In this document: positions 1 to 12,345 of the stretch, piece by piece
Numbering within the stretch: the stretch's first letter is position 1
Layout: each line of letters begins with the position of its first letter
NCBI GenBank assembly: GCA_030386875.1
Contig: CM059572.1
Span: 38,561,732-38,625,731 of the forward strand
From: Morinoia aosen
Lineage: Eukaryota; Arthropoda; Malacostraca; Amphipoda; Talitridae
Reading direction: 5' to 3'
Length of the DNA: 64,000 nt
Program-made: the position numbers and the translations under genes
The notes under the pieces: model-generated
The model's input: the letters and a program-made list of their open reading frames with translations, nothing else
Databases searched by the model: none
What the model was told of the DNA's origin: nothing

Positions 1-1057
1 TAAAATGAGATAAAGAAACAAAAGACAAACGCATGCAAGAGGTTAGTTGCACGGTACGCCGTCCTCGATCACAAGTGAGACAGAGAAGTAAATAATAAAT
101 TATAAAGATTTTTAACTACAAATCGAAACTCGATAAATTTCCGCAGCAAGTAAGGCGATTCTGTGGAGGTGAGCTAGGGTTACCACCAAGGAGCGATAGT
201 TCCCTGGACTGACACCATCAGCAGTAAAACAATATCAAGACGAGGACAGACACTAATTCCATGAGTGCAGCTTAGGTAGCCTACATTTAGATCCCCAAAA
301 TACGATGGTCAATCCCCTTCGAAGCAGCCCCCTAGGGGAGAAGTGACACATTAGCTTAATTAGCACAGGAAGCGTGACACAGCTAGTGCTGGCGTCATGC
401 AATAACTATCAATGTCTGACGATAATATTGATGACAAGGCAGAAGTGAACTGAACATAAATGACACGTAAGTCAATGCTAACAACGAACAAGGCTAACTC
501 TCTCCGCAAAATCGCGGTCACGATAGCTTCCCTGGTAACACCGTCTGAAATAACCGCACTGCCATTTGGCGGCGCTGAATTAAGGGCACAGTAATAACTG
601 CTCAGAGACACGCTCAGTTTGTCATGAAGCGGCCACTGAACGCAGCGCATCACTGGAACCAACCGCACCACTAAGTCCAAAATTAAGGTTTCAATTCCCA
701 AGCTGGACACCGAAGCTTCTAGGCTCATACCCCCAGTGGGATCGACCACATTGCTTTCATAATTGGCAATACTCCCACCAAACTGATGAATTAAATGCCT
801 CTAAATTCGTCAGTTTCTCGGAATCTCGTTACAACTTCAATGAAGAAATAATCAACTTCAACAGAAGCGACGCGTTCGAACTGCAAACGGATAGCATTAA
901 TGAACAAATGATTGGAGAGAACCCTGAGGAAATCATCGACCTTAATCAGCTTAATAAAATACAATTTCAACATTACTTTCAGCATTTTAAATTCAGTACA
1001 TTGTTCAAAACTAAACAAAGATTCGGCTGAAAAATCTTGCAAGATAGACTTTTATGT

Positions 1058-1279
1058 AACACTTGGACGGCAATTGGTTTACTTTTAAGTTCAATATTCA
1101 ACTGAAATTTAAAGTCAATTGTCGTTCGTAATTTTGAAAATAACAAATATTAACGGGATCGTGCCTTATTTTAGCTTTGATTAGGTATTTATACAAATTG
1201 ATTTTGTGACTACTTGTCGGTCAGCAGCATAATGGAAATCCCCTGCGTGGCCACCGGCGGTGCACGTTGCAGTCAAAGT
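1058..1279 (+). mobile_element. Family B MITE (TTAA-type), copy 1, diverged
   Basis: Internal landmarks shared by the family: TTCAATATTCAACTG, AAGTCAATTGTCGT, AACATTAAC-like, TTTTGTGACTAC, GGTCAGCAGCATAATG and CCACCGGCGGTG. About 222 bp. End repeats are decayed; TTAT at the right end. Confidence 0.65.
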
Positions 1280-1529
1280 GTTATGGAGGATAGAGTAGGG
1301 GTAAGGTTTCTCCTCAAAACATTTAAGGAAGGTTCGAGCTTACGAGTACCTCCAAAACCATGAAATCGCCTCTCAAGACTGAACATCACGCTCTTCGGTA
1401 GGAATGCGGATTACCGAACAAGGAAGTTTTGACATGGGAGACTCTCGGAACCTCCTGCCGAGCAGCTCGGCTATTTTAGCAAGACTCAGTGCCTGCATGC
1501 GACGGCGCGCCGAGATCGCAAGCAACTCC

Positions 1530-1893
1530 AGATTAGAGATTATAAGTTAGTTTAAGCCTCCCTAACCGCTACAAAAATAGAGCGTATCGAAGAGAGGAAG
1601 GAGGAAGGCACCATTTAGTATGGAGATAAAAAAATGAGGAATCTATGCTGAAGGGGCATAGAAACACTAAGATGAGAAAGGAGTTCATAAAATAAGATAA
1701 AAGTTGAAGAAGAAAGTCAGAGGTGCTGAAAAACAGGACAGCAGTGAACCGAGAAAAGGTGGTCCTTAACATAACAAAAAACTTTCATTTCAACAAAAAG
1801 AAGGCCTACCTAACTCTCAGCTCGGGCCCTCACATTTTTCCCCTGGGAGCGCTAATTCCCATAGATACAATAGTTGTATCCCCCTGAGAGGGC
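1530..1893 (-). mobile_element. Family A retroposon, copy 1
   Basis: Near full length (about 364 bp). Flanking 8-bp duplications GCAACTCC occur at 1522-1529 and 1894-1901. On the minus strand it runs from the CCCTCTCAGGGGG end to a tail containing CTAATC. The family core includes, on the plus strand, TTTAAGCCTCCCTAACCG, GGCACCATTTAGTATGGAG and ACAGGACAGCAGTGAACCG. Confidence 0.88.
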
Positions 1894-2881
1894 GCAACTC
1901 CTCCAACAAGGAGACTTATTCGCTCCTCAAGCGGAGCACTGCCTTCTTATTGCCAAGAAAAGAGCTTTTGAATTGTTTACAAATTACGTTCGAACAACTA
2001 AGCCAGGTAGGAAACATTTTAAGGAATAGTTTAAACTCGGATAATGTTTTAATTAATAAGGTTAAAACATTAAACGAAATTATAATCGCTAATTGATGAT
2101 AGTTCACAATATCAATTCGGTACAATTATTTTAGTTAGTAAAGTGGCGCACAACTAAAAATCATCAACCTTCGTAGATATATCCACCGAAATTGAGGAAG
2201 AACTAACCAGATATTGTAAACTCCAGTTGCAAATGTTACCCGCTCAGCGACGTGATAACCCGAGTGCACCTATTTTCATTGGAATGCTTTCGTATAATTT
2301 TATGCAAGACCCAGGAGATAGATTAAAATAAAGAATAATTTAAATTAATTCGAGGAGTCTAAAAATTTTAATATAAAAGGTTATTAGCTTAAGATGAAAA
2401 CACGCGGCATAAGTACGAAGCCAATCGGAAAATACAGTTTTTGCTGAGTGAGGAAATCGAGCGACAAGCTCCGTGCTCAGCAAAAGCAGATATTTCGTAA
2501 GTGAAGCGAAGGCAGTCGAGTTCGGTGCACTTACGAAATGTCGGGAGTCTGCTGAAATGTCTGCTGAATGTCGGACGCAATGCAGAAAAGGGAGCCACGC
2601 GTCCACTTTGCGACACACGATAGTGAAATAATTGTTTCCAAATCTTTTCGCGTAATGGAACGAAAGTTAGAATTCACAAAATCCGTTCATTAACATCACC
2701 TACGTTGGAGGAGAAAATCATGCGTTAAATTTTGCTACGCTACTAGTGGGACGCAGAGCGAAATGTTAAAACAAGCTAAGTTCATACTTCACCTACACTC
2801 CTACGTTTGTCCGTGATAAAAACCGTCTCAAACGAAGACGGTCGCGGAGTGGAAGTTTATTCATTTATTAATTTATCCAAC

Positions 2882-3210
2882 ATTTAGATTAGATGTTATT
2901 TTAAGCCTCCCTAACTGCAACAGAGGCGTTCCAAAGTGAGGAAAAAATTAAGTACCATTTAGTACGGACTAAAGGGAACGCAGAATTTATGCACACTGGG
3001 CATAGAAACAGTAAGATGAGAGTGAAGTTCATGGAACAAGATCAAAGACAAGGTACTGAAAAACAGGACAGCAGTGAACCGAAAAATGATGGTCCTTAAC
3101 ATATCAAAAAACATTTCATTTCAACAACAAGATGGCTTACTTAACTCTTAGCTGGAAACTTCAAATTTTACCCCTGTGAAAGCTAATTCCCTTAGATACA
3201 ATAGTTGTAA
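2882..3210 (-). mobile_element. Family A retroposon, copy 2
   Basis: Diverged copy: AGCCTCCCTAACTGCAACAG at the tail side, CACCATTTAGTACGGAC in the middle and GATACAATAGTTGTA at the other end. No clear target-site duplication. Confidence 0.8.
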
Positions 3211-3282
3211 TTATGCAAGGTTTCACCACCGTTTCCGCTCAGTTGAGGCAACAATCACAGAGCGAGAGGAGAGAAAGCTTAT

Positions 3283-3507
3283 CATGTTTTCCGCGATGGG
3301 TTAAACTGAAGTTGAATATTCAATTCAAATTCAAAGTCAATTCTAGTAAGCAATTTTGAAACTAGCAAACATTACTGGGTCGCGCCATCATTTAGCTTCC
3401 ATTAGAATTTATGAACCTTGATATAGTGACTGCAGGTCTGTTAGCACTTAGCAGCATTATGAAAATCCCCTCAGTGACCACCGGTGAGTTCCTTCGCAGA
3501 AAAAGAG
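3283..3507 (+). mobile_element. Family B MITE, copy 2
   Basis: 225 bp between TTAT (3279-3282) and TTAA (3508-3511). Ends CATGTTTTCCGCGATGGG and a decayed complement. Internal TAGTGACTGCAGGTC and CAGTGACCACCGGTGAG. Confidence 0.75.
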
Positions 3508-3734
3508 TTAAGGTCAAGTGAGAGCACGAGGGAGCAAAAATTTTAGTGTTGGCACAGCTTGGCGCTCTGGCCAAAGGACGCAGAATGCCAGTGGCACGGT
3601 AGGCCGGCCTCTTCCACGAGAGACAAAGGGAAGCTTAGAACGAAAATATAATTAATTTATTATAAATATTCATTTCAACATTGTCACATGGCGGTGGAAG
3701 ACACAGGCCCAAAAAAGAATGTACCATGTATTAC

Positions 3735-4103
3735 TTAGATTTTAAATTAAGTTAAGCCTTCCTAACCACAGCAAAAATATTCTCAAAAGAAGAAAGGAAA
3801 AAGCACTATTTTGTATGAAATTAAGGGAACTGGAAATCTGTTAACAAAATGTATCTCCACACTGTGCGCATAAAAACAGCTTGAGTGGAAAAAATTTAGA
3901 AGACAAGAAAAAAAGTTGGAGAAGACAGTGATAAATGCTGAAAAAATGACAGCAGTGAACCGAAAAAATTGTTCGTGACCAGACAAAAAATTTATTCCGT
4001 TCAAACAAAAGGGAGACCTAACTAACCATAAGCTTTGAACCTCATATATTCCCCAGGGAGCGCTAATTCCCATAGATACAATAGTTGTATCTTCCTGAGG
4101 GGA
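3735..4103 (-). mobile_element. Family A retroposon, copy 3
   Basis: Diverged full-length copy ending CCTGAGGGGA on the plus strand. The long minus-strand frame across it is a by-product of T-rich sequence and not a gene. Confidence 0.8.
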
Positions 4104-4250
4104 TTTCAACAAAAGGAAGGCCAACCTAACATTCGGCTCGACACCTCACATCTTCCCAAGGAAGTGCTGAACCCTGCAGATATAGTGGCTGTAATCCCAT
4201 TCAGAGGATTCTCACAGATACACTAAGTGTATTCCCTGATGGGCAGAGTG
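4104..4250 (-). mobile_element. Family A retroposon, partial copy fused to copy 3
   Basis: Only the half that is 5' on the minus strand is present: TTTCAACAAAAGGAAGGCC, a decayed GGAAGTGCT and AGATACACTAAGTGTATTCCC. It abuts copy 3 directly. Confidence 0.6.
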
Positions 4251-4555
4251 TATAATCCAAAATTACATTTGCCTGTTCCAATGTTTCATTGGGATCTGGC
4301 AGAAAACGATGTTTTGAAGTATTTTGGCTGAAATAGAATTTCGGGTGAGAAAATGCGAGCTGTTAAAGCCCCTTCAAGAGGTATCACTAACTATCACTTT
4401 TAGCGACTGAACGGCACGCACCTCCTCCAGTCAACAATAAGAACAAAGACTAGAGGGTGTGATGACTCCGACCACGTCGCACTGCAACGGACCGGAAAGC
4501 GGCAGCCTCGCCCTGTCTTGCGGGGCAGAGTTGGAGTCCCAGTGTGGGTACCCCG

Positions 4556-5022
4556 AGGCCTCCACCGTCCCCAGGCACGCCTGCCTCCACCGTCTCCAGG
4601 CACGCCTGCCTCCACCGTCCCCCGGCATGCCTGCCTCTACCGTCCCCAGGCACGCCTGCCTCCACCGTCCCCAGGCACGCCTGCCTCCACCGTCCCCAGG
4701 CACGCCTGCCTCCACCGTCCCCAGGCACGCCTGCCGCCACCGTCCCCAGGCACGCCTGCCTCCACCGTCCCCAGACACGCCTGCCTCCACCGTCCCCAGG
4801 CACGCCTGCCTCCACCGTCCCCAGGCACGCCTGCCTCCACCGTCCCCAGGCACGCCTGCCTCCACCGTCCCCAGGCACGCCTGCCTCCACCGTCCCCAGG
4901 CACGCCTGCCTCCACCGTCCCCAGGCACGCCTGCCTCCACCGTCCCCAGGCACGCCTGCCTCCACCGTCCCCAGGCACGCCTGCCTCCACCGTCCCCTGG
5001 CACGCCTGCCTGCCTCCACTGT
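4556..5022. repeat. 25-bp GC-rich minisatellite, about 18 units
   Basis: Unit CCACCGTCCCCAGGCACGCC followed by TGCCT, strictly 25 bp apart (e.g. 4681, 4706, 4731), with few variants. Because 25 is not a multiple of 3 and the unit lacks stops, several frames on both strands stay open across it. These frames are artefacts. The surrounding 4440-5330 is unusually GC-rich for this window. Confidence 0.97.
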
Positions 5023-5630
5023 GCATGCAAGTCCCGAGAAGCACGCAAACAACACACGAGGTATAAGAGAAGCCACAATACGGTGGAGTAGGCAATTAAT
5101 TGCCCCTGCTGGTCTGTTTCCAGGCAGCTGCCTCGAGGTAGAACAGTGCCACGCTGCCAGATGCAGACGAGCAGCCTCAGCTCCATGCCATATGTGGGAT
5201 GCAGACAGGGCGGGACACTCGCCTCAGGCTTGTGTCTCCTCGTCGCGTGCCAAGAACACTTTCTCGTGCCATTGCAGAAGAGCACACATTAGGCCGCCTA
5301 ATACAGCACGGATTTATGTACACAAAGGACGCACCCCCGTAGCGACAATGAAGGTGGCTGGAAGCACATACTAGGTTCAAATAATCTTCCAAGGATAAAC
5401 CAGGTCACACCCTTAAAGGTACCAAACAAATATGGCATTAAGTAAATGAAAAATCACAAAATCGATGAATATGCCATGCGAATGTTATGAAATATACTTT
5501 CTTTAGCCTTTGAGGAACACTATTTTCTAATGGAATATTACCATACGTATTCTCTATGGACGAATTTGTAAGAAGATCCTTACAAAACGCATGCTTTAAA
5601 GTTGTTCGCCTATAATATCACCATGCTTAA

Positions 5631-5851
5631 CCCTTTAACGCCCACATTTTTATACTCATATTACTGTTATCACAACCACTATCACTAAACCGACGCTGGC
5701 ATTAGGTAGTCACTGTTATCAAGATGTAGAAGGAACTGCCACTCGGCAGTGGAGTTCAAAGGACACATTAGTGAACAAATTGAATAAGAAATACAATATA
5801 TTATTGTTATTTTTGAAAGAGGACCGTACAGTCCACTTGGGCGTTAAAGGG
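5631..5851. mobile_element. piggyBac-type MITE
   Basis: 221 bp bounded by perfect 14-bp inverted repeats CCCTTTAACGCCCA, flanked on both sides by TTAA (5627-5630 and 5852-5855). A TTAA duplication next to a CCC/GGG terminus is diagnostic of piggyBac-superfamily insertion. No coding capacity. The interior contains two smaller palindromes (CCACTCGGCAGTGG-like near 5740 and GGACCGTACAGTCC near 5821). Confidence 0.9.
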
Positions 5852-5885
5852 TTAAATGGGGTTATGAATCGAGTAAAGAAGACAA

Positions 5886-5917
5886 AAGGTTAAAGGTTAA
5901 AAGGTTAAAGGTTAACA
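5886..5917. repeat. (AAAGGTT)n microsatellite
   Basis: AAAGGTT/AAAAGGTT repeated about four times next to the MITE and the SINE body. Confidence 0.85.
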
Positions 5918-6112
5918 TCGGCATCTTTGGGATGCTTTATTTCCAATCAAGCCTGATACATAGGATCTTAGCATTGGTTTTTCAAATGTCTTATAACTAA
6001 CCCTATATATAGGACACCATGACGGTTCCCCCGTAAAGCCGGTACCCATTTCCGACACCTGGGTTGAGTGGGGTATTGTGCTTGAGTTTTCCCTTATACC
6101 CAACGGGGAAAA

Positions 6113-6190
6113 TCTCCGCGCCAGCGCTGGGAACGAACCCGCGACTTCCAGCATACAAGTCCGATCCCTTAGCCGCTGTGCCACGGAGAG
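6113..6190 (-). mobile_element. tRNA-derived SINE head (Pol III A and B boxes)
   Basis: On the minus strand GTGGCACAGCGGCTAAGG (A box) is followed about 35 nt later by GCGGGTTCGTTCCC (B box), tRNA-like spacing. The acceptor stem does not close as in a functional tRNA. The body probably continues on the minus strand towards about 5940, including GGTGTCGGAAATGGGTACCG. A SINE head is more likely than a tRNA gene. Confidence 0.75.
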
Positions 6191-9100
6191 CACAAAACAG
6201 ATGGTCAAATATGTGCTCCAGATCTACTCACGCCACCCAATTCAACTACTGAACAACCTAACACAGACAAGTGACTGATAATTTAAATTAAGGGAGTGAC
6301 ACACATAGGGCTCTAGGTTTACAAACATCAATACTTTCTTCCATTTTGTGAACCTAACGATTAGCTCATCTTAATTTTGTGCCACCGTAAAGTACGGCAT
6401 TGCTTAACAAGCGACTAGTGTTTCACAAAAGAGCACAGCATTGCTTCACGACCACCAAACTAAACGTAATGATTGCACCACTTGAAAAGAAAATTTATTT
6501 TCCCCTACGACGCTCTCAACCCACATACGTTTTTGATAATTATCACATTAACCTTCACAACGACATAAATGTAATACATGAAACATCAGCTATTACTCTC
6601 ATTCACCCCAGCAATTTGGCGTTGTCAGGTGCTGCGTTGACATCCGCACGAGCGGCCACCTAACGCAAGAAGCGACCCACCCGAGCAAGAACGACACACT
6701 ACGGACGAAATATGTTCAGGCCGCCATCAATGCAGGAACCTAATCAGCCCGAAGCTTACGCTCTCAGTAAACCAGAGGTCCAGGAGCAGGGCAACGACCA
6801 CCTCTTGGTTCATGAATGGAGCCTGTCCCTGAATATCTGCGTTGTTAGAGTCAGAATGTGAGGGTACTTTTGTTCTCTAATTCATGGTCGGGAGGCTAAG
6901 GAGGACGTTCGAGGAATGATGGAGTCCAGGCAGCAGCTCAGCGCTGCAACTCGGAAAGCTCTCCCATTACGCGCGTAAGTTTGCTTCAACGTATCAAATA
7001 CTCTGGAAAAGACGCAGGCATGCGAAAACAAGATGATCACGTCAAAAACATGAACCTAAATATTATACCTCATCTCAAAAATTGTGTTAAAAGATCAGTT
7101 TTAAAAATGTTTCTAGAGCGGAAACATACACGCGCGAATTAGGAAGCAACGAGCGCAAATAAAAATTCCTCCAATATACTTGGCCTGAGCAGAAATGAAG
7201 GTAGAAAGCACTACAAAATATCCAATTACGTCGAAAGGAACAATGGGAGCCAGGCAGCGAGGGTGCGTGAGAGCCGAGGAGTCACTCGTGACTCGAACAA
7301 GCGAATCTGATGCCGCAAGCGCCACAGCCAATCCCTTCCCGCTGCCTTCTTCCTTGTCTTGCGCGCCTCGCGTGAACAAAGTCCAGATTTTAGTAAGAAT
7401 AAGAGTGCCAGGGAACGCCCAACAATAAATTGCACGGAAAATTTAGCTTCCCAGAAATTTCGGTGGGACGAGGGCGAGTTTTGAGGCCCCGGGAGAGAAC
7501 TCACGCACCCGGCGCTGCTGCAATGGCCTCGCTGCTGCTGTTGCTGCTGCCACGCCGCCAAACTTCGCAGGCATCAGCGCCTGCTACTCGCCGACATTAA
7601 ACTGAGAAACTTAGGCGGAATGAAACGCCTTTGTGGAAACAATCATGGAAACATAACTTGACAATGAGAAAAGCTCATGCAGATGGGAGAAAAGTTATTA
7701 AAATGTGAGGAAAATTATCCCGCGCACGGTCGCGCATCCCTCAGAAAAGTAGTCAATTTACCCGCGTTACTCTGCCGTTCCCTGTTCACTTACCGTAATA
7801 GGCAGAGATGTAAAAATATGAAGTAATGAGTAAAAAAGGTTGCTTTACACTTTGATGTTGTCAGATTTTTGATAACTTGAACCGTTTCTTTGTAATATGG
7901 AGTCAAACTCCGTAGATTTTTGCACAACATTGCTTCAAAGAGATCAATGGCCATTTTTGTGTTTTGGGAACAATGTAATGTTTTTCACTGCTATTTTATG
8001 CAGAAAATCCTTCCAAACCTGCTGATGTTTTTATTTTTCCTCTACAACAATTAGAAAAAAAGTTATGACCATTTATGTCTACTAGGTGTTATCCATTCTT
8101 CGTTTTAGTTCCTACATAAATGCATGTTTGCATGTCTGGTTATATTACTGTAAGTATAGTGTTTCGAAACTTGTAATTTTCACACAATATGAATAAAATA
8201 CTGCTCTACACGCTACTGACTTCAGATTTGTCTTATTTGCCATTTTTACGAAATAAGGCGAAATAAGGCCCTGAGTAGTTTCGCTGGTAACTGAGGCTGC
8301 CACTGACTGTTCGCACGCACACCCTCTCACGGTCGCCTCATTTACCACACTGACTGTGCTTACCCCTCCCAACTTCCAAGTGGTTGGAGCTCTGCCTTAA
8401 CCCCCACAATGTGGGGGTTTCTGGCTCCAGCTGTGTAGCACTCGCTGAGACGATCATTTTGGTGTATAACAACTTGGGGTTATGCCTTACGTCTGGCAAC
8501 CAGTGAGCCTGGTAAATGAGGCGACCAGTTACAGTGCGCGGGTTAAGCATACGAGTAAATATTATAAAGGCTTCGGTGAGGTGTTTTATAAAGTGATAAC
8601 TTGATACTTTCCCCAAAGTGGAAACAGAATGAATTTCTTCCTATGTGATGCAGGCGCTGCAGGAGGAGTTAAATACATTATTTACTTCGGGGCTATTCCA
8701 GTACTGAAGGAACTGCAAAACAAAGTTAGTATCACAGCACATACCATACGAAGTTTAGAATCGAAATAGCGGTCAAATTCCGTAAAGCCAAGAGTACAGC
8801 TCCTTGTTTTCAACTTGCATGTTTTCTAGCAACTTTAGCGGGTAAATTTCGGTACAAGTGTCCAATAAAGTAACAGCTCGGAGTAGCATGCTCAAAGTCA
8901 TGACCATTTTCGGCTCGCTGGAGATATGATTCGCCCTAAGCCTGAGAGCGGAGGTTGCCGCTCGAGCAAGTGATGTCAAACAGCGTGAAATACGTGCACT
9001 TGAAATGCGTCGCCGCACAGCGAACGCCAAAATGCCGGAATTTTGTTAGTCGTCGCAGTGCAGGGCAACAGCAATGTACTCACAGCAGCTGCTCTATACG

Positions 9101-11106
9101 AGACTGTGAGAAAAGGGGAGAACTCAAAACAACTTGGAATAGAACACCGAAGTAAAACCATCAGTCAGTGAAGGTAAATATGCAGCAGGTAGTTCAGGTA
9201 CACTAAGATCGTTGAACTCTTGTACCGTAGCAGACATCAAATGCCACGGGACTAAAGAAAGCAATACGGAGAGCAGTGAGATGCAAGTTTTATGCGTTCA
9301 TCCGAGGGGCTGCGCACCAATATTTTTCGCCCTTTCTTTATGTGTTCGTACGATGAGTTTTTTCTAAGGTAAATTTGGGTCTCGCCAAGAAAGAGCAAAG
9401 AACATCGTCAGCTTAACCATAAGTTACGGAAAAATTGCCTACACTGAAAACGAACGAATACCGTAATGTCCCTCAAAGAAATGAAGATGTGCTAACAGCT
9501 GCGCCATTTCCGAGAAAAAGTTAAGTGATATTGCGAGAATAACATTTCCGGAGAGACAAGTTTGGCACAGGAAGCTCGTCTGCGCGACGCCTGCCCCAAG
9601 TTCCACGATAAACATACAAGTAATGAGCACGAGAGGGAGCTTTTAATTACCGTAACTCTCGGTGCGCACACGCACATCCAGAGCGAGGGTTAGCTTGAAA
9701 GAGCCCGTGCCTAGCAGCGCACAGCAAATAGCGCGCTAGAATAGTGGTATTATAGATAATGTACCACTGGCACCTACCATCAATATTTAAAGCTTCCACA
9801 CTGACACTGACCCTCATTACAAGGATGATGGACGGTTCTTCTCATTAGACAAGCCAAGTTATCAGGAAAACAAAGGATTTTCCTACTTCAGTTCAACTAG
9901 TCACAATCTCCTGAAAACTAGACGATGCTTCGAAGCAACACGTTACTCCCACAAAACTTGGATACTGAAGCAGTTTTCAAAAACGACATGATCCTTCACG
10001 ATACATTGGTTAAAGATGAATGCTCCTAACGAGATGATCAGATGGGACGTTCTCGATACTGGAAGATGCTTCAAATCCAAATGTCGCTTTCTATTTCTTG
10101 AATGCAGAAAAACATTTGAAATGAAATAAAAATCTGCGATATCCTGAATACCAAACGGAAGTCTTGATCTATTTCATCATAGGTACATAAAATAAGCAGC
10201 ACTATGCAGGTCAAAACTGTACTTGGCATTGGAAAAGTAGCCACACAAGTCTCACCCAACGCTTCAATTGTTCACGGCAAAAAGTAAAAATGTTCATTAA
10301 GCATATGAACATCGAAAAATAGAATAATTAAGAGATGAAAACGCAAATAAATGTCACCTAAGGACATTAATGTTCAATTGTTTAGTGAACATTTTCTACA
10401 AAATGTTTCAAGACGTGTTTAAAAGAGAATTTTAATATATTGAGTATCTGTTAGGTATGAGGCAAAAGTTCGTAGAAACTTGAATGTTCAAGATTGTATC
10501 CAACCTCACAACACACTCAAGATAATGAAAAATGTTTCGATTGAATAGGTTTGCTTCAATTAGGCGAAGTACTCAGAGACATTCAATTTAATTGAAAGCC
10601 CTAAACGAAGCTTCAAAAATATTGAAGAACATTTCATTGTACGAACTGCAAAACGGTGATACAGACTAAGCAGTCAGCAGGTGTGAACGCTAAAATGCTC
10701 AAATGACACGAATGCGTACATATCTATACTCATGGCTTCGAGAATCGCTGGAAATGCAACTATGAATCGTGATCATATATATCATATATCGTGTGATCAC
10801 ACACACATATATAATGTATATATCATTTAGAACTGACAAAAACGGTAAACGTATTACAATTGGAACTGTGCGGTGTCTTTCCTGAAAGAACTCCATACTA
10901 TTATGTCGCAGTTTAATAGGTTATTTTTAAAGGGTGGCGCAAAGTCACTTCACCCTTTGAACATTTATTAGACAACACTTAATACAGCTATAAAAATGTG
11001 TTACATACGAAATTAAAGAAAAATCGTAAAATGTTATCCTGTTTCGACGATACGGATTTAAAGCATATTTTGTAATCAAAATCAACACAACTATCATGCC
11101 TAAGAA

Positions 11107-11420
11107 ATGCTGAAATACGGCAATGTCCAACGGGCAAAGATAGTGGAAAGTTATTTCTCTCACAATGGATCGTTAGATGAAGTAAAGAGGGACTTCGTAA
11201 GAAGATTTAATCAACTAAAGCCTCTAAAAGATTGCATCATTGCAATAATTTCAAAATTCAGATGTTTCGGCACAACAACAGAAAAAACATTCGGCAGACC
11301 AAGACAGGTACGAAATGCATGCCACTGAACTTGCTCTAGCTGTACTTATTCGGGCCCACAAGTAGCCATACTCAAATGTGTCCATTGCAGTAGCTTTAAG
11401 AAACAATTATAATTGATAAA
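11107..11420 (+). pseudogene. Mariner-like transposase N-terminal fragment (HTH)
   Basis: 73 residues (YGNVQRAKIVESYFSHNGS, RRFNQLKPLKDCIIAIISKF, TTEKTFGRPRQVRN) have the pattern of the helix-turn-helix domain in insect mariner-like transposases: an 'R-x-x-I-V-x-x-Y' helix, an 'F...F' second helix and a GRPR linker. After a stop at about 11326, a shifted frame gives IRAHK, a stop and PYSNVSIAVALRNN, compatible with the second helix region. No DDE catalytic domain follows; a family A copy begins nearby. The family assignment is by resemblance only. Confidence 0.6.
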
Positions 11421-11477
11421 TCGCTTGTGGTAAATAAGTTGTTCGTTTAAATTGTGTAAATGTTGGTTTGCGCCTTC

Positions 11478-11775
11478 TTAGCCACAAAAAAGGGGTTCCC
11501 AACAGAAGGAGGAAGGCACCATTCACTTAGGAATTAAGGACACGAATTTATGCACAAGGCCTCTTTCCCTCTCACCTTTCTTATAGGAACAGCAAGATTG
11601 AAATAAGTTTATGGACATGATAGAAGATGAAGAAGTAGAAGGTGATTGAAAATATAAGTAAAGCGAAAATGATGGTCCACAAAAAAAAAAGAACTGATTT
11701 CAACAACCATTTGGCTTACTTAACCATCAGCTCGAAGTCTCGCATCTTTTCCCTCGGAGCGCTACTGAACGCGTT
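11478..11775 (-). mobile_element. Family A retroposon, copy 4 (diverged)
   Basis: Recognisable by AGGAGGAAGGCACCATT, a weakened AAGCGAAAATGATGGTCC and CTCGGAGCGCTA. It lies just downstream of the mariner-like fragment. Confidence 0.7.
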
Positions 11776-12164
11776 TAATGCAGTTACATTCAAAACGAAC
11801 ACCTAACAACGTCAAAGCAATGAGCCAATATTCATGAAAGTACAATCAGCAACAACTTTGCCACATTTCATAGCCGTCCCACCCCAGCGACAAGGTAAAC
11901 TTATAAATATAGAGCATAATAGCGGCGCACACATTAGACACGAGGGTACAGGAGACGCGGCAGTGCAAGCATTTCCGGCGCGAGGGCCACAGCTGCCGTG
12001 AAGGCAACACGCACTCCACCGCTACGGCAGGGCAGCACTGAGGGTGTGTCGCGCTCCCGGTCCCCGGGGGCGGCATGATGGCAGCCGAGCTCAGGGTCGC
12101 GACACTGCGGTAGACCTCATCGAGGGAAAGTAAATCAAAGGCCGGTCATTCTGTGCAATGCGAG

Positions 12165-12345
12165 TCTAAAGTACATAGATTGAGAAGACGTCAATCTAGA
12201 GGACATAAATTGAGAGAACAAACATCCAAGTACGTAAATCAGGAAATGCACCAATCGAGAAGGGCGTAAATCGAAAGTACGCAAATCGAGAAGCCGTGTG
12301 TCGAGCGTAGGCCAATCGAAAGGTCGAAAATCGATCTGAAGTTAT
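12165..12345. repeat. Degenerate short tandem repeat
   Basis: An irregular unit of about 17-20 bp resembling ACGTAAATCGAGAAG recurs about nine times (e.g. GGCGTAAATCGAAAGTACG, CAAATCGAGAAGCC). Confidence 0.65.

Noticed and set aside
4431..5374. Long overlapping open frames on both strands, up to about 284 codons
   Set aside because: They exist only because the 25-bp minisatellite has no stops and a period not divisible by 3; no domain or codon signal.
6113..6190. Possible functional tRNA gene on the minus strand
   Set aside because: A and B boxes are present but the acceptor and anticodon stems do not pair well; SINE body sequence follows.
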